From Chitinophaga sp. CF418 (lineage in GTDB: Bacteria > Bacteroidota > Bacteroidia > Chitinophagales > Chitinophagaceae): a stretch of DNA of 64,000 nt. This document shows, one piece after another, positions 26,101-34,709 of the stretch. Location: positions 248,001 through 312,000 of the forward strand of contig NZ_FRCN01000011.1 of NCBI RefSeq assembly GCF_900142925.1, in the 5' to 3' direction. Position 1 is the first letter of the stretch, and each line of letters opens with the position of its first letter. The notes under the pieces were generated by a model. The model worked only from the letters and a program-made list of their open reading frames with translations. It was not told the origin of the DNA and did no database searches. A program made the position numbers and the translations under genes.

Positions 26101-26486
26101 CTTTCAGGACCGGCGGACAACAATATAATTCTACACTCGTAAACAGGGTGGAAAATGCCGATTTCAATTACAATGTAGATATACGTGCGCTGGAACAACG
26201 CTGGAAACAGCCGGGCGACAGAACACTGTTCAAAGACATTGCTGACAAGACAGATACCAGGCCCAGCTCCCGTTTTGTACAGAACCTGCATGAACTGCTG
26301 TTCTCCTCTGTCAGCCTTGGTTATGATTTCAGCCGTGCCAACTGGCTCAGGGCGGCCAACATCAACCGTGTATACCTGGCTTTGAATATGAACGACCTGG
26401 CCCGGATCAGTTCCGTAAAAACAGAAAGAGGGCTGGATTATCCTTTTGCAAGGACCATCTCTACTTCTTTACAGATCACCTTTTAA
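23118..26486 (+). CDS. STN-domain SusC/RagA TonB-dependent transporter
   Basis: A 1122-residue outer-membrane transporter when started at the ATG at 23118; the frame opens earlier at a TTG (23064), but the leader before the signal anchor reads best from 23118. A long N-region, typical of this subgroup, precedes a hydrophobic core and cleavage near NAQ. An STN (secretin/TonB N-terminal) domain follows (about 48-100, ISLEKAFSDIRKQTGINFFY in parts), then a carboxypeptidase-regulatory-like domain (about 130-215), plug and barrel ending QITF. STN marks signalling through FecR, encoded just upstream. The substrate is unknown: no carbohydrate-active enzyme lies in the cluster. Confidence 0.93.
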   Translation: MYLTALCKNKERGFALPTKIWMIMKLSFILMLACTLHVCAAVNAQTVTLHGKNISLEKAFSDIRKQTGINFFYTAEDLDRAGKVDADINNLQLKEALSLLLRDKALTFSIVDGVVIIKKKEAVKAPETALPPGDITGKVTNEKGEPIPGATVMVLGTKNGTLTNSSGVFTLRTGSQDVTLMVTAIGFKRQAVKVKNDNSLQVVLEQEATKLDDVVISTGLFNRRKESFTGAVATFSAEQLKTVSNQNVLKSLAILDPSFQIVENLNAGSNPNQMPDIQMRGQTGFPDLKGDYTTNPNLPLFILDGFQTTLEKVNDLNMNLVQSITLLKDASAKAIYGSKAGNGVVVIETKPPTAGKLRVSYNGSMDITAPDLSSYKLTNSTQKIDAEVLSGKYSSTNPATQADLLRQYSTNLQAALEGVNTYWLSQPLRNGIGQRHAVALDGGDDALRYAVSLNYNNIAGVMKGSDRNTISGIINLIYRKKNFQFRNSLTIDRNRSDNSPYGSFTQTAMLNPYWRITDNNGNFIKTYNNGAAGNPMYNATLNSKDFTTYTNIIENFYTDWDVARNLRLTARVGIQAQKNDLEQFTPANHSSYANVLPGTDAYLDRGEYTIRNGKMNSLNADLLANYSFRLNKHHFFLNGAYSVTQDVTTANGMTMVGFPNDKIDDISFGYRYKPGTKALGTENTSRSIALTSALNYSYDDRLLLDLSYRGNASSQFGADSRWGLFWSAGAGWNLHREKFMQSFHFVNVLKLRGSVGTTGTQNFNSYQALATYNYITDRTYNGDMGLDLAALPNPHLQWQQVQDNNIGADITLFNRLSLRFDYYIRDTKNLLSDMIVAPSAGFDTYKENIGESRNKGFQLGASFRVYTNSETRTSVNVFANLAQNTNRIRKVSNSLVQLNEEADEDKGDVTTGNGDSRKPATRFEPGQSMTAIWVVPSMGIDPANGKEIFMKKDGSLTYVWSAKDYIVGGDSNPEYQGSFGANVQHNGLSANFAFTFRTGGQQYNSTLVNRVENADFNYNVDIRALEQRWKQPGDRTLFKDIADKTDTRPSSRFVQNLHELLFSSVSLGYDFSRANWLRAANINRVYLALNMNDLARISSVKTERGLDYPFARTISTSLQITF

Positions 26487-26496
26487 CAGTGCAATT

Positions 26497-27921
26497 ATGA
26501 AATTCAGAAATATATTACTGCTGTTCATTCCGGTATTGCTCTTTACGGCCTGCAATAAGTTCCTGGATGTAAAGCCTAAAACACAGATCGATACAGATGA
26601 TGCTTTCAGGGATGAACAAGGCTTCATGGATGCACTGACAGGCGTATACCTGAAGATGAACGAAAATGCCGTATACGGGCAAGAGCTCAGCTTCGGGCTG
26701 ACAGAAGTATTGTCCATGCAGCACAGCCGCTTCCCCAGTACCTTTCATGAGTATTATTACGCCGCACAGTACAATTATACCAATGCGGCCATAAGAAGCA
26801 AGATAGATGGTATCTGGAAAGGACTGTACAATGCTATCGCCAATGACAACAGCCTTATAAGCCATCTGAATACAACCGATCAGAAAATGTTCAGGGACGT
26901 GAACTACAGCATTATCAGAGGAGAAGCATACGGCCTGCGGGCATTTATGCACTTCGACCTGCTGCGCCTGTTCGCTCCTGCTCCTGCTTCAGCGGGCGGT
27001 CTTGGCGCCAAAGCTATTCCCTACGTGGACCAGCTGACGGTAAACGCATTACCCCGGCTGACCGTACAGGAGGTCATCAACCGTATACTAGCCGATTGCG
27101 CTGTTGCCGAAGCAGCATTGAAAACAACAGACCCGATCGTACCCGGCAGCACTACGCCGGCCACTACCACCGGTTATCTGCGTGACCGCTCTTATAAATT
27201 CAACTACTTCGCTGTAAAAGCGCTGGAGGCAAGGATCTATCTCTATATTGGCGACAAAGAAAAAGCACTCGCCGCTGCTGAAGAGGTAATCAATGCCAAT
27301 ACATTTACCTGGGTAAATATTCCAGAGATATCTTCCGGCAACAAAGTATTTCCTTCAGAACTGATCTTCACTTTGTATAAGTCAGATATGGATGCATTCA
27401 CGCAGACCTATTTCACACCAACCTCTAACAATGTGCTGACAAAAACAAGCAGTGATGAGTTCCTGGCCATTTACGAAACAGATGCCGATATCAGGTACAC
27501 CGCACTTACTCAGCTGGAAAACACCTCAACCAATCTTCGGGTGTCTACCAAACTGGCACAGCCAACAGGGGTATCCACAAGCTTCCTCAGAAGAATGCCC
27601 ATCATGCGTATTTCTGAATTGTATTATATCGCGGCGGAAGCAGTGAAGGAAAGCAATCCGGAGCAGGCAGTGACCTACCTCAATACTGTGAGAAGAGCCA
27701 GGAACGTACTGGCGGATCTTCCGACTACACTCACTACAGAACAGATACAGGAAGAAATATTCAAAGAGTACAGAAAGGATCTCTATTGTGAAGGACAGCT
27801 ATTCTTCTATTACAAACGACTGAACCTGCCGACCATCGTTTATTCCAGTGTGACTGCCGACAATAAGGTATATGTGTTGCCTTTGCCTGACAATGAAGTG
27901 GAATACGGGAACGGGAATTAA
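26497..27921 (+). CDS. SusD/RagB-family lipoprotein
   Basis: A 474-residue surface lipoprotein partnering the preceding SusC. From the ATG at 26497 it has a signal peptide with lipobox LFTAC (Cys18) and the familiar start NKFLDVKPKTQ. The frame is open further upstream into the susC 3' end, but that extension has no signal features. The RagB/SusD fold is supported by the helical N-terminal half and the C-terminal YLNTVRRARN and EIFKEYRKDLYCEGQLFFYYKR stretches seen in parts. The gap to susC is 10 bases, so the two are co-transcribed. The ligand is unknown. Confidence 0.92.
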   Translation: MKFRNILLLFIPVLLFTACNKFLDVKPKTQIDTDDAFRDEQGFMDALTGVYLKMNENAVYGQELSFGLTEVLSMQHSRFPSTFHEYYYAAQYNYTNAAIRSKIDGIWKGLYNAIANDNSLISHLNTTDQKMFRDVNYSIIRGEAYGLRAFMHFDLLRLFAPAPASAGGLGAKAIPYVDQLTVNALPRLTVQEVINRILADCAVAEAALKTTDPIVPGSTTPATTTGYLRDRSYKFNYFAVKALEARIYLYIGDKEKALAAAEEVINANTFTWVNIPEISSGNKVFPSELIFTLYKSDMDAFTQTYFTPTSNNVLTKTSSDEFLAIYETDADIRYTALTQLENTSTNLRVSTKLAQPTGVSTSFLRRMPIMRISELYYIAAEAVKESNPEQAVTYLNTVRRARNVLADLPTTLTTEQIQEEIFKEYRKDLYCEGQLFFYYKRLNLPTIVYSSVTADNKVYVLPLPDNEVEYGNGN

Positions 27922-27944
27922 TTCAGTAACAAAAAAAGATCATC

Positions 27945-28700
27945 ATGAAAACAGTTAATAAAATAACAGGTCTGTTGGTACTGCTGCTGTTTCTCCTGAC
28001 AGCATGTGAAAAGGATATTTCTTCTTACAATAATGATCCGCGGGTCTATTTCTTCGAAAGGAATACAGACCTTACGCAAAGCCGTATCACTTTCAAATCT
28101 TTCTCCTTCCTGAAACTTCCGGCAGAAGTCACGAAAGATACCTTCCTGATCAGGGTGAAGATCATGGGGGATGCAGCGCCTTATGACCGTGTGGTACGTG
28201 GCCAGGCAATCCCCGACAGCACCACTGCCCAGGCAGGCAAACACTATGATTTCATAGACGGGATCATACCGGCAGACGCTATCACCGGTTACCTGCCGGT
28301 AGTATTATACCGCACTGCGGATATTGCTGATTCGTCTGTTACATTGAACCTGTCTATCGCTCCCACCAAAGATTTTAAACCAGGTGTTACGGAAGACGAT
28401 GTCTTCACCCTCACCTGGAGCGATAACGTGGTAAAGCCCTCCAACTGGGATGGATTCATCAGTCTCTCTGCTTATTTTGGTACTTACAGCACTGTTAAAT
28501 ACCGCTTTATCATTGCCACCACCGGCATCGAACAATTCCCTTTACAGCAAAGCGGAAGGGTACCTCCAAAGGATGGTGAGTTCACCGCTGCTGCCATGAA
28601 TGACATTAAGTCCATGCTGAAGGATGCACTGAAGTCATATAATGACAGCCATGATCCCGATCTCACCGATGAATTCGGACAACTGGTTACGTTCCCCTGA
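27945..28700 (+). CDS. DUF4843-family SusCD-associated lipoprotein
   Basis: A 251-residue protein with a lipoprotein signal (LLTAC, Cys22) and the DUF4843 opening EKDISSYNNDPRVYF. Members occur almost only behind SusC/SusD pairs in Bacteroidota and are thought to be surface or periplasmic accessory proteins; no biochemical activity is known to me. It lies 23 bases after susD and 33 bases before the PKD-like lipoprotein gene. The beta-rich sequence with no catalytic motifs suggests binding or scaffolding. Confidence 0.8.
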   Translation: MKTVNKITGLLVLLLFLLTACEKDISSYNNDPRVYFFERNTDLTQSRITFKSFSFLKLPAEVTKDTFLIRVKIMGDAAPYDRVVRGQAIPDSTTAQAGKHYDFIDGIIPADAITGYLPVVLYRTADIADSSVTLNLSIAPTKDFKPGVTEDDVFTLTWSDNVVKPSNWDGFISLSAYFGTYSTVKYRFIIATTGIEQFPLQQSGRVPPKDGEFTAAAMNDIKSMLKDALKSYNDSHDPDLTDEFGQLVTFP

Positions 28701-28733
28701 TGAGGGCTATTATTAACAAACAATGATGCTGAC

Positions 28734-30266
28734 ATGAAATTTATTTCCAGATATATACTCCCCTCCCTGCTGTCGCTACTGGTGCTGAGCGCCTGTAAGA
28801 AAGACCTGGGCGACTATGATTATACTACCGTGGGCATGCCTGTAATAGATACTGCCGGTATTGGCAATCCCTACTACATTGAGCGCTATGCATCGTTACA
28901 GATCGATCCAGCTATCCACTACGAAGGGGGCGACACAAAGGCCCTGCGCTATCAATGGCTGCTGTATCCTAATATTACTAATAGCACCAGTGGCACAATA
29001 GAAGTAAAGACAATTTCAACAGAAAAAACACTGAATGTTCCTATTGTCGAGAAAGTAGGCGAATATCGTGTAGAGCTGATAGCGACGGATACTACCAACC
29101 AGCTGAAGGTGAATATGATCTTTACTGTTGTTGTGTCTGTAGGTATTGAATACGGTATCATGGTATTACATTCGGAACAGGACTCTTCCGACATTGATTT
29201 TATCACCACCGCTAATGCAGTACCTGTAGCAGGTATTACGCCTAAACACATCAGGCATATGTTCTCTGCATCCACCGGTAGTAAAATAGCCGGCGCACCG
29301 CGCTTTATTGCACAGGAAAGGCGCTCCCAAACTATGCAGAACTGGATAATGACCGGCAGTGAAGGACATATAGCCCGTCTGAGTGGTAGCGACTTTTCTT
29401 TACTGAGGGAAGATAAAGCACTCTTTCGCCGTAACGATGCAATAATAGATCCGCAGGCATTTATGTTGCTCGGCAACAGTTATAGTGCCCTGATCAATGG
29501 AGGCAGATTGCACATGTATACCACTGTCTATGAAACAGATGCTTTGTTCAGTGCCTCAGTTGCCGGTGATTATGAACTGGCGCCTTATTTCGCACAAGGC
29601 TCTTACTACAGCGTTGTAGCCGGTGTTTATGATCAGAAGCATGGTAAGTTCATTCACCCTGCATCGTTAGTTGGTTCCATGATAGATTTTGTTGCACCAC
29701 CGGACAGCATACATCCGCCGTTCGACCTGCGTAATATCGGAAAAGACATGTTGTACATGGACCGTGGATTCAATAACTATACGCATGCCTTCTTCAAAGA
29801 CAAGACCGGCAGCGGCTACTGGCTGTACATCATCAACTTTAATACTGCTGACAATGGCAATCTCGCCATAAGTGCCAATGATATGAGCATGCTGCCTGAA
29901 ATAAGCGCTGCTAAATTCTTCCAGGCCAGTGAGCAGGGATATGTAGACCTCTATGCTACTGACCGGAAGATCTATGCATACAACTATCAGGGCACCAATA
30001 CTGCAACACTGGCATTTGACGACTTACCTGCCGGAGAGACCATCACCTGCATGAAGATCTACAAACCCAATCCCAGTTATAACCTGACAACTGTAACTGG
30101 TTGGATACTGTATGTAGGTACCTGGGACGGTCAAAAGGGTAAGGTATATGAGCTGCAGCTGAATGCACTCAGTGGTCAGATCACATCCACACCGCTTAAC
30201 GTATTCGAAGGATTTGGAAAGGTTGCTGACATCAGCTCTAAGTCGAGAGGTTCAGGAACCTATTAA
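28734..30266 (+). CDS. PKD-like family SusCD-associated lipoprotein
   Basis: A 510-residue lipoprotein (lipobox VLSAC, Cys21). The N-terminal 120 residues look like one or two PKD/Ig-like beta-sandwiches (IHYEGGDTKALRYQWLLYP and VGEYRVELIATDT in parts). The remainder is beta-rich, with repeated short strands compatible with a propeller or a second beta-domain. It belongs to the group annotated as PKD-like family lipoproteins, found in SusCD clusters next to DUF4843. A role in substrate capture at the surface is inference. Nothing catalytic is visible. Confidence 0.75.
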   Translation: MKFISRYILPSLLSLLVLSACKKDLGDYDYTTVGMPVIDTAGIGNPYYIERYASLQIDPAIHYEGGDTKALRYQWLLYPNITNSTSGTIEVKTISTEKTLNVPIVEKVGEYRVELIATDTTNQLKVNMIFTVVVSVGIEYGIMVLHSEQDSSDIDFITTANAVPVAGITPKHIRHMFSASTGSKIAGAPRFIAQERRSQTMQNWIMTGSEGHIARLSGSDFSLLREDKALFRRNDAIIDPQAFMLLGNSYSALINGGRLHMYTTVYETDALFSASVAGDYELAPYFAQGSYYSVVAGVYDQKHGKFIHPASLVGSMIDFVAPPDSIHPPFDLRNIGKDMLYMDRGFNNYTHAFFKDKTGSGYWLYIINFNTADNGNLAISANDMSMLPEISAAKFFQASEQGYVDLYATDRKIYAYNYQGTNTATLAFDDLPAGETITCMKIYKPNPSYNLTTVTGWILYVGTWDGQKGKVYELQLNALSGQITSTPLNVFEGFGKVADISSKSRGSGTY

Positions 30267-30287
30267 CAACGGAAATCAAAAACATTT

Positions 30288-32276
30288 ATGAGAAAGAATT
30301 TAATGATCGCAGCAACAGTGATATTGTTGCTGATGAGCACTTACGTGTCTGCACAAAAGGGCTTCCGCGTTTCGCCCCAATATCCTAACGCCGGCGATAC
30401 GGTCACTATTACCTACAATCCTGACAGCACCATACTGAAAGGACTAGCCCCGGTAACAGGCACGATCTATCTGTTTGCCGGCTTTAAATGGGAAGCGGAT
30501 GACCTGAACATGCAAATGACAGATTCCGGCTGGGCGGCCAGGTATATATTACCCGCCGACGCCCGTTTACTGGTCTGCGACTTCAGTGCTGCAGGAAAAA
30601 CGGACAAAGGGGGTAAGATGACCTACGCATGGATGCTCTCCGGCGACGACCACAAAATATTGCCGGGGGCTTTTGCAGGATGGGCATTTCTACGTGCCAG
30701 GTCCATTCACCAGCGTATTCCGGATGCGGTTGACACCATTGCACTGATCAATGATGAATTGGCCTTACAATGGATGATCTGGGAAACAAGAGATCATCCC
30801 GAGAGTGCCAGAAAGATCTTTTACAATGCCTGCACATTTATGAAGAATCATTATGGCCGCCGCGCCGATTCGACCATAAAGGAGCAGATCAAATACATTA
30901 CTTCACTGCCTGATGTTACGGAAGAAGAGCTGATATCTGTTTCCCGCGCCTATCATGACCTGCTGTATAGCAAAACCAGCGCGGACTCCATGAACAATAT
31001 CATCATACAGAAATTCCCCACAGGCATTACTGCCAGGGATAAATGGATATACAGGATGTTCCGCGAATCCGACAAAAGGGACAGCCTATGGGAACACTTC
31101 GTACAGTTATTCCCGCTGAAGAAATTCAGTAACGTAGACACTGAGATAGATCAGATGTACTATCAGAAAGTATACAAAGCTGTGGCCTATACTCCGATCA
31201 TTAAACGTAATGATTATAGTGTCATGTATGAAATGATACCGGATGCACCACTGATCTGTCTGACAGAGTTTCACCGGCAGGTGATCATGAACCCGTTTGA
31301 ACATAATACAGTAAAGCCGGACTCCATTCTCCCCTACTCCCTGGCCATCGTTGACCAGCTGGAAAAATTATCCGGAAAGAAACAGGGCGCGGAAAGCCAG
31401 TTCCTCTCGCCTTCTGCCTGGAAGCTCCATGTACTCCAATATAGCAGCCCTGCATTTTTCGGTCACGCTTTGCTGCTGCATATGACAGGCGACGATAAAC
31501 GCGCCCTGGCATATATGGAAAAAGCAAACACATACCATGATCCGGAACGGGTTGGCGCCGAATTTAACGGGCTGTATACCACCTTACTGGAAAAGAACGG
31601 TAAACATGCGGAAGCCATCCAGGTAGTAGAAAACAGTGTACGTGAGAATAAGGTTACTCCTGAAATGATCGCCATGCTGAAAAAAGAATACGTTACCAAA
31701 CATAAAAGCGAGGCAGGCTTTGAGGCTTACTTCAACAACATGAAGAATCCCGATCAGCTGAAAGCGCAACAGGAGCATCTGAAATCAGCCCTGATCAGGC
31801 AGGCTATTCCATCCTTTAAACTGGAGCAAATGAAAGGCGGATACGCTGATCTGGCAAAACAAAAAGGCAAGATAGTCGTGCTGGACTTCTGGGCTACCTG
31901 GTGTGGCCCTTGTAAAGCAGCACTTCCGGGTATGCAAATGGCGGTGGACAAGTATAAAAATGATGACAAGGTCGCTTTCTATTTCATCGCCACCCAGGAA
32001 ACAAAACCCAACTACCGTGAGGAACTCAAAGCCTATATCAAAGAGAAGAATTACAACATCAACGTGCTCTACGACGCACCCAGTAAGAAGACTGGCCACC
32101 TGGACGACACCTATTCCAAATACGCAGAGCTGATGCACTTCTCCGGTATTCCGCAAAAAATGATCATTGACGGAAACGGAATGGTAAGATGGATATCCAC
32201 CGGTTACATGGGAAGCCCCAGTGCACTGGTCGATGAAATATCCTATGTCGTTGAACTGCTGAAAAAAGAGAATTGA
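30288..32276 (+). CDS. TlpA-like thioredoxin-domain protein with large N-terminal region
   Basis: A 662-residue exported protein with a type I signal peptide (VSAQ, residues 1-22). The first 500 residues are a beta-sandwich (about 25-120), then helical TPR-like segments with no enzyme motif that I recognise. The C-terminal 140 residues are a TlpA/AhpC-TSA thioredoxin fold with the active site WCGPC (Cys539, Cys542) and a cis-Pro region near SGIPQK. Such proteins recur in Bacteroidota SusCD clusters. They probably reduce disulfides in the periplasm, but the partner is unknown. It lies 21 bases after the PKD-like gene, and only one base separates it from the next start. Confidence 0.85.
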   Translation: MRKNLMIAATVILLLMSTYVSAQKGFRVSPQYPNAGDTVTITYNPDSTILKGLAPVTGTIYLFAGFKWEADDLNMQMTDSGWAARYILPADARLLVCDFSAAGKTDKGGKMTYAWMLSGDDHKILPGAFAGWAFLRARSIHQRIPDAVDTIALINDELALQWMIWETRDHPESARKIFYNACTFMKNHYGRRADSTIKEQIKYITSLPDVTEEELISVSRAYHDLLYSKTSADSMNNIIIQKFPTGITARDKWIYRMFRESDKRDSLWEHFVQLFPLKKFSNVDTEIDQMYYQKVYKAVAYTPIIKRNDYSVMYEMIPDAPLICLTEFHRQVIMNPFEHNTVKPDSILPYSLAIVDQLEKLSGKKQGAESQFLSPSAWKLHVLQYSSPAFFGHALLLHMTGDDKRALAYMEKANTYHDPERVGAEFNGLYTTLLEKNGKHAEAIQVVENSVRENKVTPEMIAMLKKEYVTKHKSEAGFEAYFNNMKNPDQLKAQQEHLKSALIRQAIPSFKLEQMKGGYADLAKQKGKIVVLDFWATWCGPCKAALPGMQMAVDKYKNDDKVAFYFIATQETKPNYREELKAYIKEKNYNINVLYDAPSKKTGHLDDTYSKYAELMHFSGIPQKMIIDGNGMVRWISTGYMGSPSALVDEISYVVELLKKEN

Positions 32277-32277
32277 T

Positions 32278-33360
32278 ATGTTAAGATTGTTACTGATTGT
32301 CCTGATTATTCCTCTACTGATACCTGGCCGTCTATGCGGCCAGGTATTACCCTATCGCAGCGAGGCTGTACACTTCAGCAATGCTGATGGCAGTATCCGT
32401 TTTGGTGGCACGCTTACGATACCGGTGGGTAAGAAACGCTATCCTGCCATTGTACTGGTATCTGGTACAGGTAAACAGGACAGGGATGCCACCATGGCAG
32501 GACACCCCATGTTCCGCGTACTGGCTGACTCCCTGACCCGCAGGGGCTTTGCCGTATTACGCACAGACGACCGCGGCGTGGGCGAGACAACGGGAAAATA
32601 TGAAGACGCCACTACTAAAGATTTTGCAGATGATGCCCTGGCCGCTGTACACTTCCTCAAACAACATAAAGCGGTCCGTAAAGTTGGCATCATGGGACAT
32701 AGCGAAGGCGGCGCCGCTGCCATCATTGCGGCAGGTTCCTCCCGTGACATCAACTTTGTGATCACCCTGGCAGGCCTTGCCATCAACGGGCTGGATGCAT
32801 TGAAATTACAGAACTACGCCATCACCAAATCGGCGAAGATCAGTGACTATGACCGCAATCGTTATGACACCATCAACACACGGATGTTTGACACTGTTTA
32901 CAGGTATGTCGGTGCTCCTGAACTGGAAAGTAAACTGCGGAGTACCTACGCAGCCTGGAAACAAGCCGATGACAGTGCCTTTAAGAAAGATTTCCCGGAT
33001 AAGTACGATCATCTGCGCTTTTTCCTCGAATCTTACATCACACAGGCAAAAGGTCCCTGGTATCAATACCAGATCAGGTTTGACCCCGTCCCCTATCTGC
33101 AGCAAATCAAAGTGCCTTTCCTCGCATTGAACGGAGATAAGGATATCATGGTCACCTACAAGGAAAACCTTGACATGATCGCTACTACGCTGAAACAGGC
33201 AGGTAACGCGAAAGTGACAACACATGTCCTGCCGGGTACCAACCACCTCTTTCAGCACTGTGTAACCTGCACAAGAGAAGAAAGCAGCACTTTACAGGAA
33301 GACTTTTCTGCAGAAGCATTTACGACTATCATTCAATGGCTGCAGCCATTTCTGAAATAA
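32278..33360 (+). CDS. Exported alpha/beta hydrolase
   Basis: A 360-residue hydrolase with an N-terminal hydrophobic signal (residues 1-22). The nucleophile elbow GHSEGG puts Ser142 at the active site; the acid is probably the Asp in LNGDKD and the base the His in GTNHLFQH near the C-terminus. The oxyanion region is LVSGTGKQDRD. This belongs to the peptidase/esterase-like S9-related alpha/beta hydrolases, such as those annotated as alpha/beta fold hydrolase or dienelactone-hydrolase-like. The substrate cannot be deduced. Its start follows the thioredoxin-domain gene stop by one base, so translation is probably coupled, and it closes the operon before a strong terminator. Confidence 0.85.
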   Translation: MLRLLLIVLIIPLLIPGRLCGQVLPYRSEAVHFSNADGSIRFGGTLTIPVGKKRYPAIVLVSGTGKQDRDATMAGHPMFRVLADSLTRRGFAVLRTDDRGVGETTGKYEDATTKDFADDALAAVHFLKQHKAVRKVGIMGHSEGGAAAIIAAGSSRDINFVITLAGLAINGLDALKLQNYAITKSAKISDYDRNRYDTINTRMFDTVYRYVGAPELESKLRSTYAAWKQADDSAFKKDFPDKYDHLRFFLESYITQAKGPWYQYQIRFDPVPYLQQIKVPFLALNGDKDIMVTYKENLDMIATTLKQAGNAKVTTHVLPGTNHLFQHCVTCTREESSTLQEDFSAEAFTTIIQWLQPFLK

Positions 33361-33395
33361 TTCGCTTCTTTGTTGAAGATCAATAGATAAATGAC

Positions 33396-33424
33396 AAACG
33401 CGGCTTATCGAGGCCGCGTTTTTG
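33396..33424 (+). terminator. Intrinsic terminator of the sigma/FecR/SusCD operon
   Basis: AAACGCGGC at 33396-33404 pairs perfectly with GCCGCGTTT at 33413-33421 around an eight-base loop, and a T-run follows. It starts 36 bases after the hydrolase stop codon. Confidence 0.85.
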
Positions 33425-33626
33425 TATTTCCCCCCTCGACGATTTCGTACATTTACCCACAATTTTAACCACTTTTCAGACGTTTCTCCGGCCCAATACC
33501 TCAAATTGCAACAGCGTATCTGTATCGCAGCCGGAAGGTCTTAATTTGGTCTTATTTTTGCCAGACAGCTACCATCAACTCAGCTATTCATTCAACTTCA
33601 ACCGGTTGGATACAATAAGACAAGAC

Positions 33627-34631
33627 ATGAAAGCGATCACACTCAGGCAGTTTGGCACCACGGACAATTTCTTCTTTACGGAAACTGATACCCCGGCAAT
33701 CAATGATAACGACGTACTTGTAAAGATATATTCCACCGCCTTCAATCCCATCGACTACCAGATGAGAATAGGCGCCAATGAAAGTAAACGCATGCACTCG
33801 CATATCCTGGGAAGGGAATTTTCCGGGGTCGTGGCGAATAAAGGCAAATCCGTAAAAGATCTTGAGATCGGAGATACTGTATACTGTGCGTCCGGCAGCA
33901 TGGGCTCCAACGGCACCTATGCGGAATATATCAGTGTGCCACAACAGATCCTTGCAAAGATGCCGGCCAATCTCAGCTTTGACCAGGCAGCGGCCCTGCC
34001 CATCAGTGCCCTGACCGCTATGCAATGCTGTAACCGGCTCAAAGTATCCCCCGAAGAATCCGTCTTCGTCAGCGGAGGCGCCGGTGGTGTAGGGCTGGTA
34101 TTAGTCAAGATCCTGCTTTCCCAGGGCATCCGCAAGATCGTTACCACTGCAGGCAATCCCGGTAGCAGGCAGGAACTGATCAATGCCGGGCTCAGATACG
34201 ATCAGATCGTCGACTATAAAGCAGCTAATGCCATTTCCCTCATTATCCAGGCTAATGGCAACCAGCTGTTTGATTATTGTATAGACCTTGTGGGCAGAAA
34301 GATGTCTGAACTCTGCAGCAATATCGTACGATTGAACGGGACTTATGTAGACGTAACTGCATTCACCACAGAAGAGGCCCGTGAGAATCTCTTCAATATC
34401 GGGGCTGTAGTGGTCCATATCTCCAACTACGCCTATAGCCTGAAAGGCAATTTCTCGTATTATGGCGACCTCTTACGACGTATCACTGCCCTGGTGGAAA
34501 AAGGCGTCATCAGTCCCTCTCCTATTCAGGTGGTAGGCGACTTCGAACTTGAGACCGTCAAAAAGGCACATACGCTCATGGAGACAAATCAGACGAAAGG
34601 CCATAAACTCATCATGCGTATCAGCGAATAA
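33627..34631 (+). CDS. Zinc-independent MDR-family NADPH:quinone oxidoreductase-like protein
   Basis: A 334-residue cytosolic dehydrogenase started at the ATG at 33627; the frame is open 27 codons further upstream, but homologous sequence begins at MKAITLRQFG. The N-terminal GroES-like domain (about 1-120) lacks the catalytic zinc-ligand Cys motif. The Rossmann domain carries VSGGAGGVGLVLVKI (about 149-163), the AxGGVG NADPH motif. This matches quinone oxidoreductase / zeta-crystallin-like MDR enzymes. The C-terminal LMETNQTKGHKLIM also fits the family. It appears to be a single-gene unit between two strong terminators. The physiological substrate is unknown. Confidence 0.88.
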   Translation: MKAITLRQFGTTDNFFFTETDTPAINDNDVLVKIYSTAFNPIDYQMRIGANESKRMHSHILGREFSGVVANKGKSVKDLEIGDTVYCASGSMGSNGTYAEYISVPQQILAKMPANLSFDQAAALPISALTAMQCCNRLKVSPEESVFVSGGAGGVGLVLVKILLSQGIRKIVTTAGNPGSRQELINAGLRYDQIVDYKAANAISLIIQANGNQLFDYCIDLVGRKMSELCSNIVRLNGTYVDVTAFTTEEARENLFNIGAVVVHISNYAYSLKGNFSYYGDLLRRITALVEKGVISPSPIQVVGDFELETVKKAHTLMETNQTKGHKLIMRISE

Positions 34632-34634
34632 TAA

Positions 34635-34678
34635 AGGGTGTATCAACAAGCCGTGGAGCTGGCCTGTTGATACACCCT
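34635..34678. terminator. Bidirectional terminator between convergent genes
   Basis: AGGGTGTATCAACA (34635-34648) pairs perfectly with TGTTGATACACCCT (34665-34678), a 14-bp stem with a 16-base loop. It lies between the stop codons of the oxidoreductase (plus) and GH76 (minus) genes and can serve both. Confidence 0.75.
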
Positions 34679-34709
34679 GTTGGTATTAATATGGCAGGAT
34701 ATGGATTGG

